NCBI GenBank assembly: GCA_902576335.1
Contig: CACGVC010000004.1
Location: forward strand, 62,001-126,000
Direction: 5' to 3'
From: an uncultured Pelagibacteraceae bacterium
GTDB taxonomy: Bacteria > Pseudomonadota > Alphaproteobacteria > Pelagibacterales > Pelagibacteraceae
DNA: 64,000 bases
The translations under genes were made by a program, and so were the position numbers. Below, one piece after another: positions 1 through 10,797 of the stretch (positions are counted from its first letter, which is position 1; every line of letters starts with the position of its first letter). The notes under the pieces were generated by a model, which ran no database searches, was not told the origin of the DNA, and saw nothing but the letters and a program-made list of their open reading frames with translations.

Positions 1-1892
1 TGGACAATGATAAAGTATTTAGATTTGATTTAACCTCACCTTATGATATTTCAACCTGTTTTTATGTGAGCGAAACTACGAATCTTGACAGTATGGCACT
101 TCAAAACGGAAGTAATGCTGGGTCAAGAGGTAGTGGAGATATTCCTGTTAATAAAAAAGAAAACCGCGTTCAAGGAATGGAATTTAATGAGACTGGTACA
201 AAACTTTTTTTAATTTTTCATGGTCAAAGTACTTTTCAAGCATCTGAAGGAGGTGGAGCCAGACCAACTAGACTTTTAGAGTATAAACTCTCAACTCCCT
301 ATGACATAACTGATCTATCACTTGTTACTACAGCAGGAATTGAATTAGAAGATGAAGTTTCTAACCCACAAACAATGAGATTTAGCGCAAATGGAAAAAG
401 AATTTTTATTGTTGACCACCTAGGTAATGCGAATGGTCGCGAAGTTCATCAAGTTTCACTTTCCAATCCATACGATACATCTTCTTTTACTATAGATGGA
501 CGTGTCAGTTTAGCGGATCTAGATAGTGATCATACTCAACCAGGGGGAATTGCGTTTAGTAAATCTGGTTTAAAAATGTATGTTGGTGATGATGGTGAAC
601 AAAGTATTTATGAATTTGATTTAGTTTGTCCATTTAATATTATTGCTGGAAAATGCCCTCCAATTACAGAAAATAATAATCGAACTGGAATGGCAATTGC
701 TCAAATAGAAATTGCTAAAAGAACCATTGATCATTCAACTGATAGTGCACTTAATCGTTTAAAGTGGATAAGAAGAAATAAAGACAAACAAAATTTAACT
801 AATTTAAATATTGATATTAATTTTACGAATCAAAGATTAGCTTCTTTAACCGAGATTGTTAAAAATGTTGCTGCTAAAAAGAAAGCAAAAGATAAAGAAG
901 AAGACGTATTTTATTGGAGTGAGGGAAGTATTGCGGTTGGAAGAATAGGAGATACAAGTATTTCATCTACTAAGAAAATTGATACAGATGCAATCACCTT
1001 TGGTGTAGATAAATTTACTGATGAAAATGGAATTAAAGGATTAGCATTTAGAGTTGGTAGAAATAATGTTGATATTGGAAATGCTGGAAGCAATTTAGAT
1101 ACTGATACATTTAATATTACCTATTATTCCACAACCCCAATAGAAGATGATACTAAATTTCTTGATACCTTCATTGGGATCGGAGGATTGAGGTCTGATT
1201 TATTAACTGTTCTAGATGGTAAAAATTTAACCGCTAACAGAAAAGGAAAACAGATTTATGGAACAATAAGAATAAAAGATGAAATAAAAAAAGATAATTT
1301 AACTTTTATTCCTTCTGGAAGATTTGATATTGGTCACACTATTTTAGGATCTTATAACGAATCTGGTAATGGTGGTATTGATGTTGAAAATCAACACATT
1401 CGAACGAAAAAAGTTAGAGCAAGTGTTGCTGCAGTCGAAGATGTTTTAAATGAAAAATATAAATTAAAAAGACATGGAAAAATTGAATACATAATGGATT
1501 TGGATCAATCCTCAAAGTTTAAATATACATATACGGGTGACAGCAGTGTAACTTTTGATGACAGTTTATCTTCGGGAGCTTTACACAGTATTAATAGTGA
1601 GATTGGGATTGATATTGTACTTCAGGATAATTTTAGTGTTTTCTTAATATATGAAAGAAATCAAGCACTAGGATCAGGACATACTGATAAAATTCATATC
1701 GCTATTGGATATTTGCCGAATAAAGAAACAAATTATGCATTTAATATTCAAGGATCTGATGATCTTAGATCAGAATATATCTTAAGCAAAACAATAAATG
1801 ATTTTGAATTAGATTTTAAAATAATAAATGAAGACCCTTTTGATATAAGTGATATTAAACAAGCTTTTTTTAATTTAAGAAAAGTTTTTTAA
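1..1892 (+). CDS. Beta-propeller / outer-membrane barrel surface protein (5' end outside window)
   Basis: No function is assigned. The reading frame is open from base 3, so the gene begins upstream of the window; a GTG at 66 is only an internal candidate. The N-terminal part carries propeller-like repeats, each with an F-(S/N)-x-(D/N/S)-G core followed by a strand and a closing LSxPYD-type motif (for example around bases 270-310, 375-480 and 545-640). A helical, lysine-rich linker (about 720-900) follows. From about 910 the protein resembles an autotransporter-like beta-barrel beginning WSEGSIAVGRIGDT and ending in a terminal phenylalanine, as outer-membrane proteins often do. It is clearly paralogous to the protein at 43507-45630. 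It converges on carB with one base between the stops. The propeller-plus-barrel architecture is inferred from repeats and composition. Confidence 0.7.
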   Translation, partial: DNDKVFRFDLTSPYDISTCFYVSETTNLDSMALQNGSNAGSRGSGDIPVNKKENRVQGMEFNETGTKLFLIFHGQSTFQASEGGGARPTRLLEYKLSTPYDITDLSLVTTAGIELEDEVSNPQTMRFSANGKRIFIVDHLGNANGREVHQVSLSNPYDTSSFTIDGRVSLADLDSDHTQPGGIAFSKSGLKMYVGDDGEQSIYEFDLVCPFNIIAGKCPPITENNNRTGMAIAQIEIAKRTIDHSTDSALNRLKWIRRNKDKQNLTNLNIDINFTNQRLASLTEIVKNVAAKKKAKDKEEDVFYWSEGSIAVGRIGDTSISSTKKIDTDAITFGVDKFTDENGIKGLAFRVGRNNVDIGNAGSNLDTDTFNITYYSTTPIEDDTKFLDTFIGIGGLRSDLLTVLDGKNLTANRKGKQIYGTIRIKDEIKKDNLTFIPSGRFDIGHTILGSYNESGNGGIDVENQHIRTKKVRASVAAVEDVLNEKYKLKRHGKIEYIMDLDQSSKFKYTYTGDSSVTFDDSLSSGALHSINSEIGIDIVLQDNFSVFLIYERNQALGSGHTDKIHIAIGYLPNKETNYAFNIQGSDDLRSEYILSKTINDFELDFKIINEDPFDISDIKQAFFNLRKVF

Positions 1893-1893
1893 A

Positions 1894-4800
1894 TTAAATA
1901 TTTTGTAAAGCAGTAACTTCTAGTTTTTTAGTTTTTAGTGATTTTATTGCCTCTAAACAAGCATATGCGGTTGACATATTTGTACAATAAGGGACTTTAT
2001 TTTTTAAAGTTGCTCTTCTTAAAGCTATGGCATCACTAACTCGATGTTCACTGTTACCACCACCAGTATTAATCACTAGGGCAATTTTTTTAGCGTCTAA
2101 AACATCAACAATGTGAGGAGTACCCGAACTTACTTTATTAATTTTTTTACACTTCATACCAAATTTTCTAATATATTCAGCGGTTCCTTTTGTGGCACAT
2201 AATTTGAATTTCAGCTTGATCAATTGTTTTGCTAAACTAATCCCTTCATCTTTGTGTGTATCTTTTAATGAAATAAAAGCAAGGCCATCTTTTGGTAAAG
2301 AATTAGCAGAGGCAATCTGACTTTTAGCAAAAGCCATACCAAAATTTTTATCAAAACCCATAACTTCACCTGTTGATTTCATTTCAGGACCTAAAAGTAA
2401 GTCACTATTTGGAAATTTATTAAATGGAAATACAGCTTCTTTAACAGCATACATTCCTTTAGATTTATCTTTTAAATTAAATTTAGATAATTTTTCACCT
2501 GCCATAACTCTTGAGGCAATTTTAGCAAGAGGTAAACTTTTTGCTTTTGATACGAAAGGGACGGTTCTACTTGCTCTTGGATTTACTTCAATTACATAAA
2601 TTTGATCTTTTTTAATTGCAAATTGAATATTCATAAATCCTTTAACCTTAAGAGCTAAAGCTAATTTTCTTGTCTGATTTTCTATTTCTTTAATCAAATA
2701 AGGTTTAATTGAAACAGGGGGAAGACTACATGCCGAGTCTCCAGAGTGAATTCCAGCCTCTTCAATATGCTGCATGATACCTGCAACAAATACATCTTTA
2801 CCATCAGATAATGCATCCACATCAACTTCCATTGCTTGATTGATAAATTTATCAATCAATATTGGATTGTCTTCTGCAGCTTTAAAAGCTTCTTCAACAA
2901 ACTTTTTTAAATCATTTTTTTCATATACAATTTCCATCGCCCTTCCACCTAAAACGTAAGAGGGTCTTACAATTAAAGGTAAACCAATTTTATCAGCAAT
3001 TTTTATTGCTTGTTTATAAGTTTTAGCAATGCCACTTTCTGCTTGTTTTAGTTTTAATTTATTTAAAAGATTTCTAAATCGATCTCTATCTTCAGCAAGA
3101 TCAATTGAAGTATATTGAGTGCCTAATATTGGAAGTTTGTTTTGATATAAAAATTCAGCCAACTTTATAGGAGTTTGACCACCAAACTGCGCTATCACTC
3201 CAATTAAGTTTCCTTTCTCTTGCTCTTTCTTAATGATATTAAAAACATACTCTTCTTTAAGAGGTTCGAAATATAATCGATCACTTGTGTCATAATCTGT
3301 TGATACAGTTTCCGGATTACAGTTGACCATGATTGTTTCAAAACCTGCATCTTTCAGTGCAAAACTTGCCTGGCAACAACAATAATCAAACTCAATTCCT
3401 TGACCAATCCTGTTTGGACCACCTCCTAAGATAATGATTTTTTTCTTTTGAGTTGGCTCGGCTTCACACTCGGAGTTGAGTGAAAAATTTCTTTGATAAC
3501 TTGAGTACATATAAGGTGTAAAAGATTTAAATTCTGCAGCACAAGTATCTACTTTTTTATAAACAGGTAATACTTTTAAAGCCATTCTTCTTTTTCTGAC
3601 TACACTCTCAGGAATTTTTGTTAATTCGGATATTTTTTTATCTGAAAAACCAATAGATTTAATACGATTGAACTCTACAAAATCTCTTGGAACACCTTTG
3701 TTTTTAAGTTTATTTTCATTATCAATGATCTCTTTAATTTGTTCTAAAAACCATGGATCGATTTTCGATAAATTGTGAATTCTTTTTATATTGATCTTTT
3801 TTCTAAAAGCTTCTGCGACAAGTAAAAGTTTATTAGGGATATTTTCTTTAAGTTTTTTTTCTATTTCTTTTTTACTGGTATTAAAAACTCTATCTAAGCC
3901 TGAGTATCCCGTTTCAAGAGAAACTAAAGCTTTTTGTAAAGACTCTTTAAAATTTCGACCTATTGCCATCGCTTCACCAACTGATTTCATTGATGTGCCT
4001 AAAGTTGCAGGTGAGGTCGAAAATTTTTCAAAAGTAAATCTTGGAATTTTTGTAACAACATAATCAATAGTTGGTTCGAAAGAGGCAGGGGTTACTTTTG
4101 TTATTTCATTTTTTAATTCATCTAGTGTGTAGCCAACAGCAAGTTTTGCTGCAATCTTAGCAATAGGAAAACCCGTTGCTTTCGATGCTAAAGCAGATGA
4201 TCTTGATACTCTTGGGTTCATTTCAATTATAACCATTCGTCCATTTTTTGGATTTATAGCAAACTGAACATTAGATCCTCCTGTTTCAACGCCAATTTTT
4301 CTAAGGCATGCAATAGATGCGTTTCTCATTACTTGATATTCTTTATCGGTAAGTGTCAACGCTGGTGCAATTGTGACAGAGTCACCTGTATGAATTCCCA
4401 TCGGATCAATATTTTCTATTGAACAAATAATTATACAGTTATCCTTCTTATCTCTTACGACCTCCATTTCAAATTCCTTCCAACCCTCTAAACATTCTTC
4501 AACTAGAACTTGGCTTACTGGAGACTCGTGTAATCCGTTTCTAATTATTTTATAAAAGTCTTTTTTTGTTTTAGCTATTCCACCTCCAAGACCACCAAGT
4601 GTAAAAGCAGGTCTAATAATTGCAGGTAGACCAATTTGTTTTAAAACTTTTGAGGCTTGATTGAATTTATTGACAACTTTTGATTTAGGTAAATCTATAC
4701 CAATATCCATCATATTTTTTCTAAATTTTTTCCTATCTTCAGCATTAGAAATTGCTTTTGAATTAGCACCAATTAGCTCTATTTTATATTTTTTAAGAAC

Positions 4801-5118
4801 CCCCTTTTTTTCTGCTTCCATTGCCAAGTTCAACGCAGTCTGGCCACCCATGGTTGGTAAAATTGCATCAGGTTTTTCTTTTTTTAAAATTTTCTCGAGA
4901 ATTTCTAATGTAATAGGTTCTATGTAAGTTTTATCTGCAACATCTGGGTCAGTCATTATTGTTGCTGGATTTGAATTAACTAAAACTACTTTATAACCTT
5001 CATCCTTTAGTGCTTTGCATGCCTGAGTTCCTGAATAATCAAATTCACATGCTTGACCAATAATTATTGGGCCAGCTCCTACGACTAAAATTTTTTTAAT
5101 ATCTCTTCTTTTTGGCAT
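1894..5118 (-). CDS. carB: Carbamoyl-phosphate synthase large subunit
   Basis: CarB makes carbamoyl phosphate from bicarbonate, two ATP and ammonia channelled from CarA, for pyrimidine and arginine synthesis. The 1074 residues match the family's usual length. Two ATP-grasp halves are visible: the first opens with [19 protein letters not shown] near residue 12 and the second with [19 protein letters not shown] near the middle. Both halves have GGQT motifs ([20 protein letters not shown]), and a C-terminal MGS-type regulatory domain follows ([11 protein letters not shown]). The ATG start overlaps the 3' end of carA by 23 bases, so the two are co-transcribed and probably translationally coupled. 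Confidence 0.97.
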   Translation of the reverse strand: MPKRRDIKKILVVGAGPIIIGQACEFDYSGTQACKALKDEGYKVVLVNSNPATIMTDPDVADKTYIEPITLEILEKILKKEKPDAILPTMGGQTALNLAMEAEKKGVLKKYKIELIGANSKAISNAEDRKKFRKNMMDIGIDLPKSKVVNKFNQASKVLKQIGLPAIIRPAFTLGGLGGGIAKTKKDFYKIIRNGLHESPVSQVLVEECLEGWKEFEMEVVRDKKDNCIIICSIENIDPMGIHTGDSVTIAPALTLTDKEYQVMRNASIACLRKIGVETGGSNVQFAINPKNGRMVIIEMNPRVSRSSALASKATGFPIAKIAAKLAVGYTLDELKNEITKVTPASFEPTIDYVVTKIPRFTFEKFSTSPATLGTSMKSVGEAMAIGRNFKESLQKALVSLETGYSGLDRVFNTSKKEIEKKLKENIPNKLLLVAEAFRKKINIKRIHNLSKIDPWFLEQIKEIIDNENKLKNKGVPRDFVEFNRIKSIGFSDKKISELTKIPESVVRKRRMALKVLPVYKKVDTCAAEFKSFTPYMYSSYQRNFSLNSECEAEPTQKKKIIILGGGPNRIGQGIEFDYCCCQASFALKDAGFETIMVNCNPETVSTDYDTSDRLYFEPLKEEYVFNIIKKEQEKGNLIGVIAQFGGQTPIKLAEFLYQNKLPILGTQYTSIDLAEDRDRFRNLLNKLKLKQAESGIAKTYKQAIKIADKIGLPLIVRPSYVLGGRAMEIVYEKNDLKKFVEEAFKAAEDNPILIDKFINQAMEVDVDALSDGKDVFVAGIMQHIEEAGIHSGDSACSLPPVSIKPYLIKEIENQTRKLALALKVKGFMNIQFAIKKDQIYVIEVNPRASRTVPFVSKAKSLPLAKIASRVMAGEKLSKFNLKDKSKGMYAVKEAVFPFNKFPNSDLLLGPEMKSTGEVMGFDKNFGMAFAKSQIASANSLPKDGLAFISLKDTHKDEGISLAKQLIKLKFKLCATKGTAEYIRKFGMKCKKINKVSSGTPHIVDVLDAKKIALVINTGGGNSEHRVSDAIALRRATLKNKVPYCTNMSTAYACLEAIKSLKTKKLEVTALQNI

Positions 5119-6292
5119 TTTTTTTAATATTGTTTATAAATTCTTGAAAAAGGTAAACACTATCCTGTGGGCCTGGATTTGACTCTGGATGGTATTGCAC
5201 AGAAAATACAGGTTTATTTTTTAATCGAATTCCCTCTATGCCCCCATCAAACAAAGACTTATGAGTAATTTCTAAATTTCTTGGCAAACCTTCTTTTACA
5301 ATTTCAAAACCATGGTTTTGACTGGTAATTTCAACACTATCATTAATAAAGTTTTTTACAGGATGATTAGCTCCACGATGTCCAAGTTTCATTTTTTTAG
5401 TTTTTGCTCCCAAGGCCAAACCAAGCAATTGGTGACCAAGACAAATCCCAAATATTGGAAAATTTTTTTTAATAAGATTTTTTATTATTCTTATTGCATA
5501 TTTACCTGTTGCAGCAGGATCGCCAGGACCATTTGATAGAAATATCCCATCGGGTTTTAGTGATGAAATTTTTTCATAACTAGCGTTACATGGTACAACT
5601 GTAACTTTACATTTAAAGTCAGAAAAATATCTTAAAATGTTTTTTTTAATTCCATAGTCTATAGCAACGACATGAAAAGATTTTTGTTTATTCTTTTGGT
5701 AGCCAGTTTGTTTTTTCCAAGTTTTAAAACCTTTCCAAAGATAATTTTTCTTTGTTGTCACCTCTTTTGCAAGATCTAAATTTTTTAATCCACTCCATTT
5801 CGTAGTTAAATTGATAATCTTATTTATATTAAATTTTCCAGTTTTTGAGACTGATATTGTGCCTTTAGGCGCCCCTTTATCTCTTATAAAATTAGTTAAA
5901 TTTCTAGTATCTAATCCTGTAATTCCAACAATTCTATTTTTTTTCAACCAAGCATCTAGATGAAGAAAAGATCTATAATTTGAAGGTGAAGTTATTTCTG
6001 AATTAAATATAACTCCTTTTGTCCAAATTTTATCAGACTCATGATCTTCATTGTTAGTACCAACATTACCAATATGAGGAAAAGTAAAATTGATTATTTG
6101 TCCAGCATAAGACGGGTCAGAAATTATTTCTTGATAACCTGTAAGAGAGGTATTAAAGCAAACTTCTCCAGTAGCAGTTCCTTGGTAGCCAATACCAATG
6201 CCTTTAAAAACTTTTCTATTATCAAGAACTAAAATACCTGTTTGTTTATTTGAGATTTTTTTTGAGTTAGTTTTTTTTGCTTTTTTGATCAA
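5096..6292 (-). CDS. carA: Carbamoyl-phosphate synthase small (glutaminase) subunit
   Basis: CarA hydrolyses glutamine and passes ammonia to CarB. The small-subunit N-terminal domain (about residues 18-170) is followed by a class I glutamine amidotransferase domain. That domain has the nucleophile Cys284 in [15 protein letters not shown] and the His368/Glu370 pair in QYHPES. The first 17 or so residues form a lysine-rich extension before the conserved GILVLDN start, so initiation slightly further in cannot be excluded. It is the first gene of the carAB operon and is transcribed away from the yqeY-like gene across a 125-bp spacer. Confidence 0.97.
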   Translation of the reverse strand: MIKKAKKTNSKKISNKQTGILVLDNRKVFKGIGIGYQGTATGEVCFNTSLTGYQEIISDPSYAGQIINFTFPHIGNVGTNNEDHESDKIWTKGVIFNSEITSPSNYRSFLHLDAWLKKNRIVGITGLDTRNLTNFIRDKGAPKGTISVSKTGKFNINKIINLTTKWSGLKNLDLAKEVTTKKNYLWKGFKTWKKQTGYQKNKQKSFHVVAIDYGIKKNILRYFSDFKCKVTVVPCNASYEKISSLKPDGIFLSNGPGDPAATGKYAIRIIKNLIKKNFPIFGICLGHQLLGLALGAKTKKMKLGHRGANHPVKNFINDSVEITSQNHGFEIVKEGLPRNLEITHKSLFDGGIEGIRLKNKPVFSVQYHPESNPGPQDSVYLFQEFINNIKKNAKKKRY

Positions 6293-6382
6293 TTACAACT
6301 CATAAGTTAAAGGTTAATACAATAATTGGATTATTATCGCAACAGAGATGTATTATAAAATTGAAAAAAAACAATTTTTCTT

Positions 6383-6410
6383 TTGAGAATTTTTTGCTTT
6401 AAAGTAGATT
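6383..6410 (+). promoter_or_regulatory. Candidate sigma-70 promoter for the yqeY-dnaG genes
   Basis: TTGAGA (6383-6388) and TAGATT (6405-6410) are separated by 16 bases. Transcription from here would start about at the ATG at 6418, and no Shine-Dalgarno-like sequence precedes that ATG, so a leaderless or nearly leaderless mRNA is possible. In DNA this AT-rich such matches arise easily by chance. Confidence 0.3.
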
Positions 6411-6417
6411 AAAAATT

Positions 6418-6879
6418 ATGTCTTTAAAAGAAACAATTGAAATTGAATATAAAAACGCGCTAAAATCTAAAGATAAAACAAAAATATCAACTTATAGGTT
6501 AATTTTATCATCTATCAAAGATTTAGATATTCAAAATAGATCGGGTCCCAACAAGAAAGAGACAGACGATGAGGATATTAAAAAGTTATTTAAAAAAATG
6601 GTTAAGCAAAGAACCGAATCAATTGAAATCTACAAAAAAAATAATCGAACTGATTTACTTGAAGTTGAGCAAAATGAATATGACATTATATCAAGTTTTT
6701 TACCGAAGGTTTTAGGTGATGATGAAACAAAAAAAATATGTGAGGAAATTATAACAAAATTAGGCGCTTCTTCACTCAAGGATATGGGTAAAGTTATGGG
6801 TGAACTAAAAAAAGAACATTCTGATAAAATTGATTTCGCTAAAGCGGGATCTCTTATCAAAGGACTCTTAAATAAATAA
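6418..6879 (+). CDS. yqeY: GatB/YqeY domain protein
   Basis: This 153-residue protein matches the YqeY family, a stand-alone version of the tail domain of the GatB amidotransferase subunit, thought to bind tRNA; its exact role is not settled. Recognisable features are the MSLKETIEIEYKNALKSKDK start, the central ELLEVEQNEYDIISSFLP-like segment with the conserved FLP, and the C-terminal MGKVMGELK block. The stop is followed two bases later by the dnaG start. The order yqeY-dnaG-rpoD is common in alphaproteobacteria and groups this gene with the macromolecular-synthesis genes. Confidence 0.9.
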   Translation: MSLKETIEIEYKNALKSKDKTKISTYRLILSSIKDLDIQNRSGPNKKETDDEDIKKLFKKMVKQRTESIEIYKKNNRTDLLEVEQNEYDIISSFLPKVLGDDETKKICEEIITKLGASSLKDMGKVMGELKKEHSDKIDFAKAGSLIKGLLNK

Positions 6880-6881
6880 TA

Positions 6882-8657
6882 ATGAAATATCCAAAAGAAT
6901 ATCTTGATGAAATCAAAACTAGATTGAAGGTTTCAACAGTTGTATCTAAATTTGTAAATTTAAAAAAAAGAGGAAAAGAATTTGTAGGTCTTTCACCTTT
7001 TAAAAATGAGAAAACACCGTCTTTCACAGTTAATGATGAAAAAGAATTTTACCATTGTTTTGCAACATCTGAACATGGCAACATTTTTGATTTTGTTATG
7101 AAAACACAAAATCTTAGATTTGGTGAAGCTGTAAAGTATCTTGCAAATTTGGCTGGCATGCAACCTTATATGTTTACAAAACAAGATGAAGAAAGAGAAA
7201 AAAGATGGAAAGAGTATTGTTTAATATTTAGTCAATATGTTGAATTTTATCATAATGAATTAATAAAAAATGAAACTCATGATAATGCAAGAAATTATTT
7301 AAAAGTAAGAAATATTAACAAAGATCAAGTTAAAAAATTTAAAATAGGATATATAGAGAAAAATCCGAATTTTTTTGAAAAATTGAGAAATAATTTTAAT
7401 GAAGAAGTTTTAATTAGTACTGGATTATTCTATTTTGATGAAAAAAAGAAAGTTTATGTTGAGAGATTTAAGGGGCGTTTGGTTTTTCCTATTAATAATA
7501 TTTCTGGCCAACCCATTGCACTTGGTGGAAGAATAATTGAAAAAAAAGATTACCTTGCTAAATATATCAATTCTCCTGAAACTCCCTTTTTCAAAAAAGG
7601 CTCAAATTTATATAATTTAGATCAGGCTAGAAAATTATCTAATAAGTTAGATCATATTTTTCTTGTTGAAGGTTATATGGATGTAGTTGGGTTGGCAAAA
7701 AATGGTATTGAAAATGTAGTTGCTAACTTGGGAACGTCACTTACTGATAGACAAATTTTAACATTAAATCAATTTTTCGATGACATCATTATTTGTTTTG
7801 ATGGGGATGAAAGTGGCTATAAGGCAGCTTTAAGAGCAGCAGAAAATTCTATTGTTTATTTAAAACCAGAAAAACAAATTTCATTTTTATTTTTACCTGA
7901 CAAAGAGGATCCTGATAGTTTTGTTAATAAAAACGGCAAAGACTATTTTTTAAATTTTGTAACAGAAAGAAAAATACCAATACACCAGTTTATTTTTACA
8001 CACTATAAAAAACAAACTAAAAATAATCCATCATCTATGGCAATTTTTGATAAAAAACTTAGGTCGATAGCAAACACTATTAAGGACGAATATATTAAAA
8101 AATATGTCTTAGAGTATTTTTTGGAAAAAATTTCCGAGCTAGCACCTCATACTAATTTAAATAAAAAATTCAATAATATTAAAAAAGTTAAATCTCTTGA
8201 AATGACAAAAAAATACTTTAATGAAAGTAAATCTCTATCAGCAATAGAGCTCAAAGAATTTTCATTACTTTATCTTTTAATGAACAATTTAGAATTAATG
8301 AGAGAAAATTTTCATTTAATTGAGAATGTTAATTTATTTACTGAAGTTAATAAGCAAATTTTTTTAAAAATTTTATCTAAACTTAAACTTGATAAAAAAC
8401 TCACAATTAAAGATTTAGAAATTGATAAACAATTAATTGAAAAAATTGATAAGTTTGCTCCAATTAAATATATTCTAGGTAAAAAGAATAAAAATGAGCA
8501 TGAGATAATTGGATTATTAGATGACATTATTAGAGATTTGAACAGCTATAATTTAGAACTAAGAATTCAAGAATTAGAATCGAAGTTTTCTAAAGATCTT
8601 AGTGAGACAACATTTAATGAGCTAAAAGAGCTTAAAAAAAAGCAAAATATCAATTAA
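6882..8657 (+). CDS. dnaG: DNA primase
   Basis: DnaG makes RNA primers at the replication fork. The N-terminal CHC2-type domain spans about residues 1-100. The TOPRIM core contains FLVEGYMDVVGLAKNG (near residue 260) and the metal-binding CFDGDESG (near residue 306). A less conserved C-terminal helicase-interaction region completes the 591 residues. The zinc-ribbon ligands are mostly replaced: the usual CPFH is SPFK and only one cysteine remains in HCFATSEHG. This pattern is, from memory, shared by other alphaproteobacterial primases, so it is a lineage trait and not a sign of decay. rpoD begins 66 bases downstream. Confidence 0.97.
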   Translation: MKYPKEYLDEIKTRLKVSTVVSKFVNLKKRGKEFVGLSPFKNEKTPSFTVNDEKEFYHCFATSEHGNIFDFVMKTQNLRFGEAVKYLANLAGMQPYMFTKQDEEREKRWKEYCLIFSQYVEFYHNELIKNETHDNARNYLKVRNINKDQVKKFKIGYIEKNPNFFEKLRNNFNEEVLISTGLFYFDEKKKVYVERFKGRLVFPINNISGQPIALGGRIIEKKDYLAKYINSPETPFFKKGSNLYNLDQARKLSNKLDHIFLVEGYMDVVGLAKNGIENVVANLGTSLTDRQILTLNQFFDDIIICFDGDESGYKAALRAAENSIVYLKPEKQISFLFLPDKEDPDSFVNKNGKDYFLNFVTERKIPIHQFIFTHYKKQTKNNPSSMAIFDKKLRSIANTIKDEYIKKYVLEYFLEKISELAPHTNLNKKFNNIKKVKSLEMTKKYFNESKSLSAIELKEFSLLYLLMNNLELMRENFHLIENVNLFTEVNKQIFLKILSKLKLDKKLTIKDLEIDKQLIEKIDKFAPIKYILGKKNKNEHEIIGLLDDIIRDLNSYNLELRIQELESKFSKDLSETTFNELKELKKKQNIN

Positions 8658-8723
8658 TTTACATTATTTATTAATGGATTTTTATAAATTTAACATTATA
8701 TAAGACTCTTCAAATTTATTACT

Positions 8724-10547
8724 GTGGAAAGAATTATTACAAAATCATTTGCCAGACTTATGGGTCGTGGAACCCACAGAGGGTTTATCACTTACGAGGA
8801 ATTAAGCAAATCTCTAGGAAAGAGAAATTTGTCTGATGAAAATCTTGCCCAAGCATTTATACACATTCTTGATGAAAAAGTTACTCTAGTAGAAAAAAAA
8901 TCAGATTTTAAAGTTTTAAGAAAAAAAGATAGTTCATCCAAAGAAGAGGGTAAAACAATTGAGAAAAGTGATGATCCTATAAGGATGTATCTTAGAGAAA
9001 TGGGTGGTGTTGAGTTATTATCTAGAGAAGGTGAAATAGCTATCGCTAAAAGAATAGAAGCTGGAAAAGATGTGATGTTAATAGCGTTATCTCAAAGCCC
9101 TATAACAGCTCAACAATTTTTTGAATGGAACGAAAAACTTCAGAAAGATGAAATTTTAGTTCGAGAAATTATTGATATTGATACAAATTACATGGAAGAT
9201 GAATCAACTGGACCTAGTGCGAAGCAAAAAAATTCTGGAGAATTAGAAAAAGAAGAAAGTGCTGTCGAAGAAGAAGAAGATTTTAATCCCACGCTCGCTG
9301 CAATGGAAAGTGAGATAAAACCTAAAGTATTAAAAACAGTTAATTTTTTAACTAAAGAATATAATAAGCTAATCAAGTATCAAAAAGAAAAGTTAGATTG
9401 TGTGCTAAACTCTAAGACTTTTTCGCCTGCAAAAGAAAAAGGTCATGATAGAATCGTTAATGATATTCTAGAAAATATTAAATCTCTTCAATTGTCGCCA
9501 TCTGTTTTAGAGGAGTTAGTTCAAAAACATTATGTAGAGAATAAAAAAATCGTTTCTTTAGAGGGAAATTTACTCAGACTGGCTATAGATCATAAGATTT
9601 CTCGTAATGAATTTATAAAATTTTATATAGGTAACGAAATTAACCCTAATTTAAAAAAGTTTTTAGATACAAATTCTTTATGGAAGCAATTTTTTTCAAA
9701 AAATAAAAGTGAATTTAAAAATATTAGAGATAGATTAGTTGAAATAAGTCATAAATTAGGAATGTCAGTAACTGACTATAAAAAGTTAGTTAGTAGAGTA
9801 CAAAAAGGAGAGAAAGAATCTAGAATCGCAAAAAAAGAAATGGTTGAAGCAAATTTGAGATTAGTAATCTCGATTGCCAAGAAGTATACAAACAGAGGTT
9901 TACAATTTTTAGATTTAATTCAGGAGGGAAATATAGGCTTGATGAAAGCAGTTGATAAATTTGAATACAGAAGAGGATATAAATTTTCAACTTATGCTAC
10001 CTGGTGGATAAGACAAGCAATAACAAGATCTATTGCTGATCAGGCAAGAACAATAAGAATTCCAGTTCATATGATTGAGACTATAAATAAGATTGTGAGA
10101 ACTCAAAGATTAATATTAAGTGAATTTGGAAGAGAAGCAACTCCGGAAGAATTAGCTAAAAAATTAAGAATGCCTTTAGATAAAGTAAGAAAAGTTCTTA
10201 AAATCTCAAAAGAGCCTGTCTCCTTGGAGAAACCAGTTGGGGATGAGGAGGATAGCAGCTTAGGTGACTTTATAGAGGATACCAAAGCTCTCGCTCCGCT
10301 TGAGCAAGCGATTAAATCTAACTTAGGAGAAGCTACAACAAAAATATTATCAACTCTTACACCAAGAGAGGAAAGAGTTTTAAGAATGAGATTTGGAGTT
10401 GGAATGAATACGGATCATACTTTGGAGGAAGTTGGTCTACAATTTTCAGTAACAAGAGAAAGAATTAGGCAAATTGAAGCTAAAGCTCTGAGAAAATTAA
10501 AACATCCAAGTAGATCAAAACAGCTGAAAAGTTTCTTAGAAAGTTAA
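8724..10547 (+). CDS. rpoD: RNA polymerase primary sigma factor (sigma-70)
   Basis: This is the housekeeping sigma factor. In order it shows a region 1.1-like N-terminus ([12 protein letters not shown]), region 1.2 ([19 protein letters not shown]), a long acidic and variable insert (about residues 150-330), regions 2.1-2.4 ([19 protein letters not shown] through [20 protein letters not shown]), region 3, and region 4.2 with the helix-turn-helix [19 protein letters not shown]. The start is a GTG at 8724, which gives the expected N-terminus. No clear Shine-Dalgarno sequence precedes it. Its last codon is only 11 bases before the tRNA-Val gene. Confidence 0.98.
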   Translation: MERIITKSFARLMGRGTHRGFITYEELSKSLGKRNLSDENLAQAFIHILDEKVTLVEKKSDFKVLRKKDSSSKEEGKTIEKSDDPIRMYLREMGGVELLSREGEIAIAKRIEAGKDVMLIALSQSPITAQQFFEWNEKLQKDEILVREIIDIDTNYMEDESTGPSAKQKNSGELEKEESAVEEEEDFNPTLAAMESEIKPKVLKTVNFLTKEYNKLIKYQKEKLDCVLNSKTFSPAKEKGHDRIVNDILENIKSLQLSPSVLEELVQKHYVENKKIVSLEGNLLRLAIDHKISRNEFIKFYIGNEINPNLKKFLDTNSLWKQFFSKNKSEFKNIRDRLVEISHKLGMSVTDYKKLVSRVQKGEKESRIAKKEMVEANLRLVISIAKKYTNRGLQFLDLIQEGNIGLMKAVDKFEYRRGYKFSTYATWWIRQAITRSIADQARTIRIPVHMIETINKIVRTQRLILSEFGREATPEELAKKLRMPLDKVRKVLKISKEPVSLEKPVGDEEDSSLGDFIEDTKALAPLEQAIKSNLGEATTKILSTLTPREERVLRMRFGVGMNTDHTLEEVGLQFSVTRERIRQIEAKALRKLKHPSRSKQLKSFLES

Positions 10548-10558
10548 GAATTATTTTT

Positions 10559-10633
10559 GGGCCGTTAGCTCAATAGTAGAGTACTGCATTGACATTGCAG
10601 GGGTAGTTGGAGCGTAACCAACACGGCCCACCA
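10559..10633 (+). tRNA. tRNA-Val(GAC) with non-canonical D and T loops
   Basis: All four stems pair. The acceptor GGGCCGT pairs with ACGGCCC, the D stem GCTC with GAGT, the anticodon stem CTGCA with TGCAG, and the T stem GTTGG with CCAAC. The CCA end is encoded. The anticodon loop TTGACAT gives anticodon GAC (valine). The D loop is only AATAGTA, without the usual GG pair. The T loop is AGCGTAA instead of the near-universal TTCRANY. The well-paired stems argue that it is maintained, but the D-loop/T-loop contact must be unusual. It lies directly after rpoD. Confidence 0.85.
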
Positions 10634-10703
10634 TAAAAATTTCAATAGTAAAAAGATCTATTCTTGTTTAATGTATTGATTTATTGTAATAAATTCTACA
10701 ATA

Positions 10704-10780
10704 GGGCCTGTAGCTCAGTTGGTTAGAGCAGTACACTCATAATGTATTGGTCCCAGGTTCGAGTCCTGGCGGGCCCACCA
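10704..10780 (+). tRNA. tRNA with CAT anticodon, probably tRNA-Ile2 (lysidine type), alternatively Met
   Basis: This is a canonical cloverleaf: acceptor GGGCCTG/CGGGCCC, D arm GCTC-AGTTGGTTA-GAGC, anticodon loop CTCATAA with CAT, T arm CCAGG-TTCGAGT-CCTGG, and encoded CCA. A CAT anticodon can be Met or, after lysidine modification, AUA-reading Ile. The GGGCC acceptor and the loop context resemble bacterial Ile2 tRNAs more than elongator Met. From memory, E. coli also carries an Ile2 gene close to rpoD. Confidence 0.9.
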
Positions 10781-10797
10781 CCATATGTATTATAGGA

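Noticed and set aside
3791..4063. Open frames opposite carB, rpoD, ligA and other long genes
   Set aside because: Shadow frames created by the codon usage of the strongly conserved gene on the other strand.
6993..7100. DnaG zinc-ribbon ligands replaced (SPFK, HCFATSEHG)
   Set aside because: Looks like loss of function, but the same substitutions are, from memory, normal in alphaproteobacterial primases; not specific to this genome.
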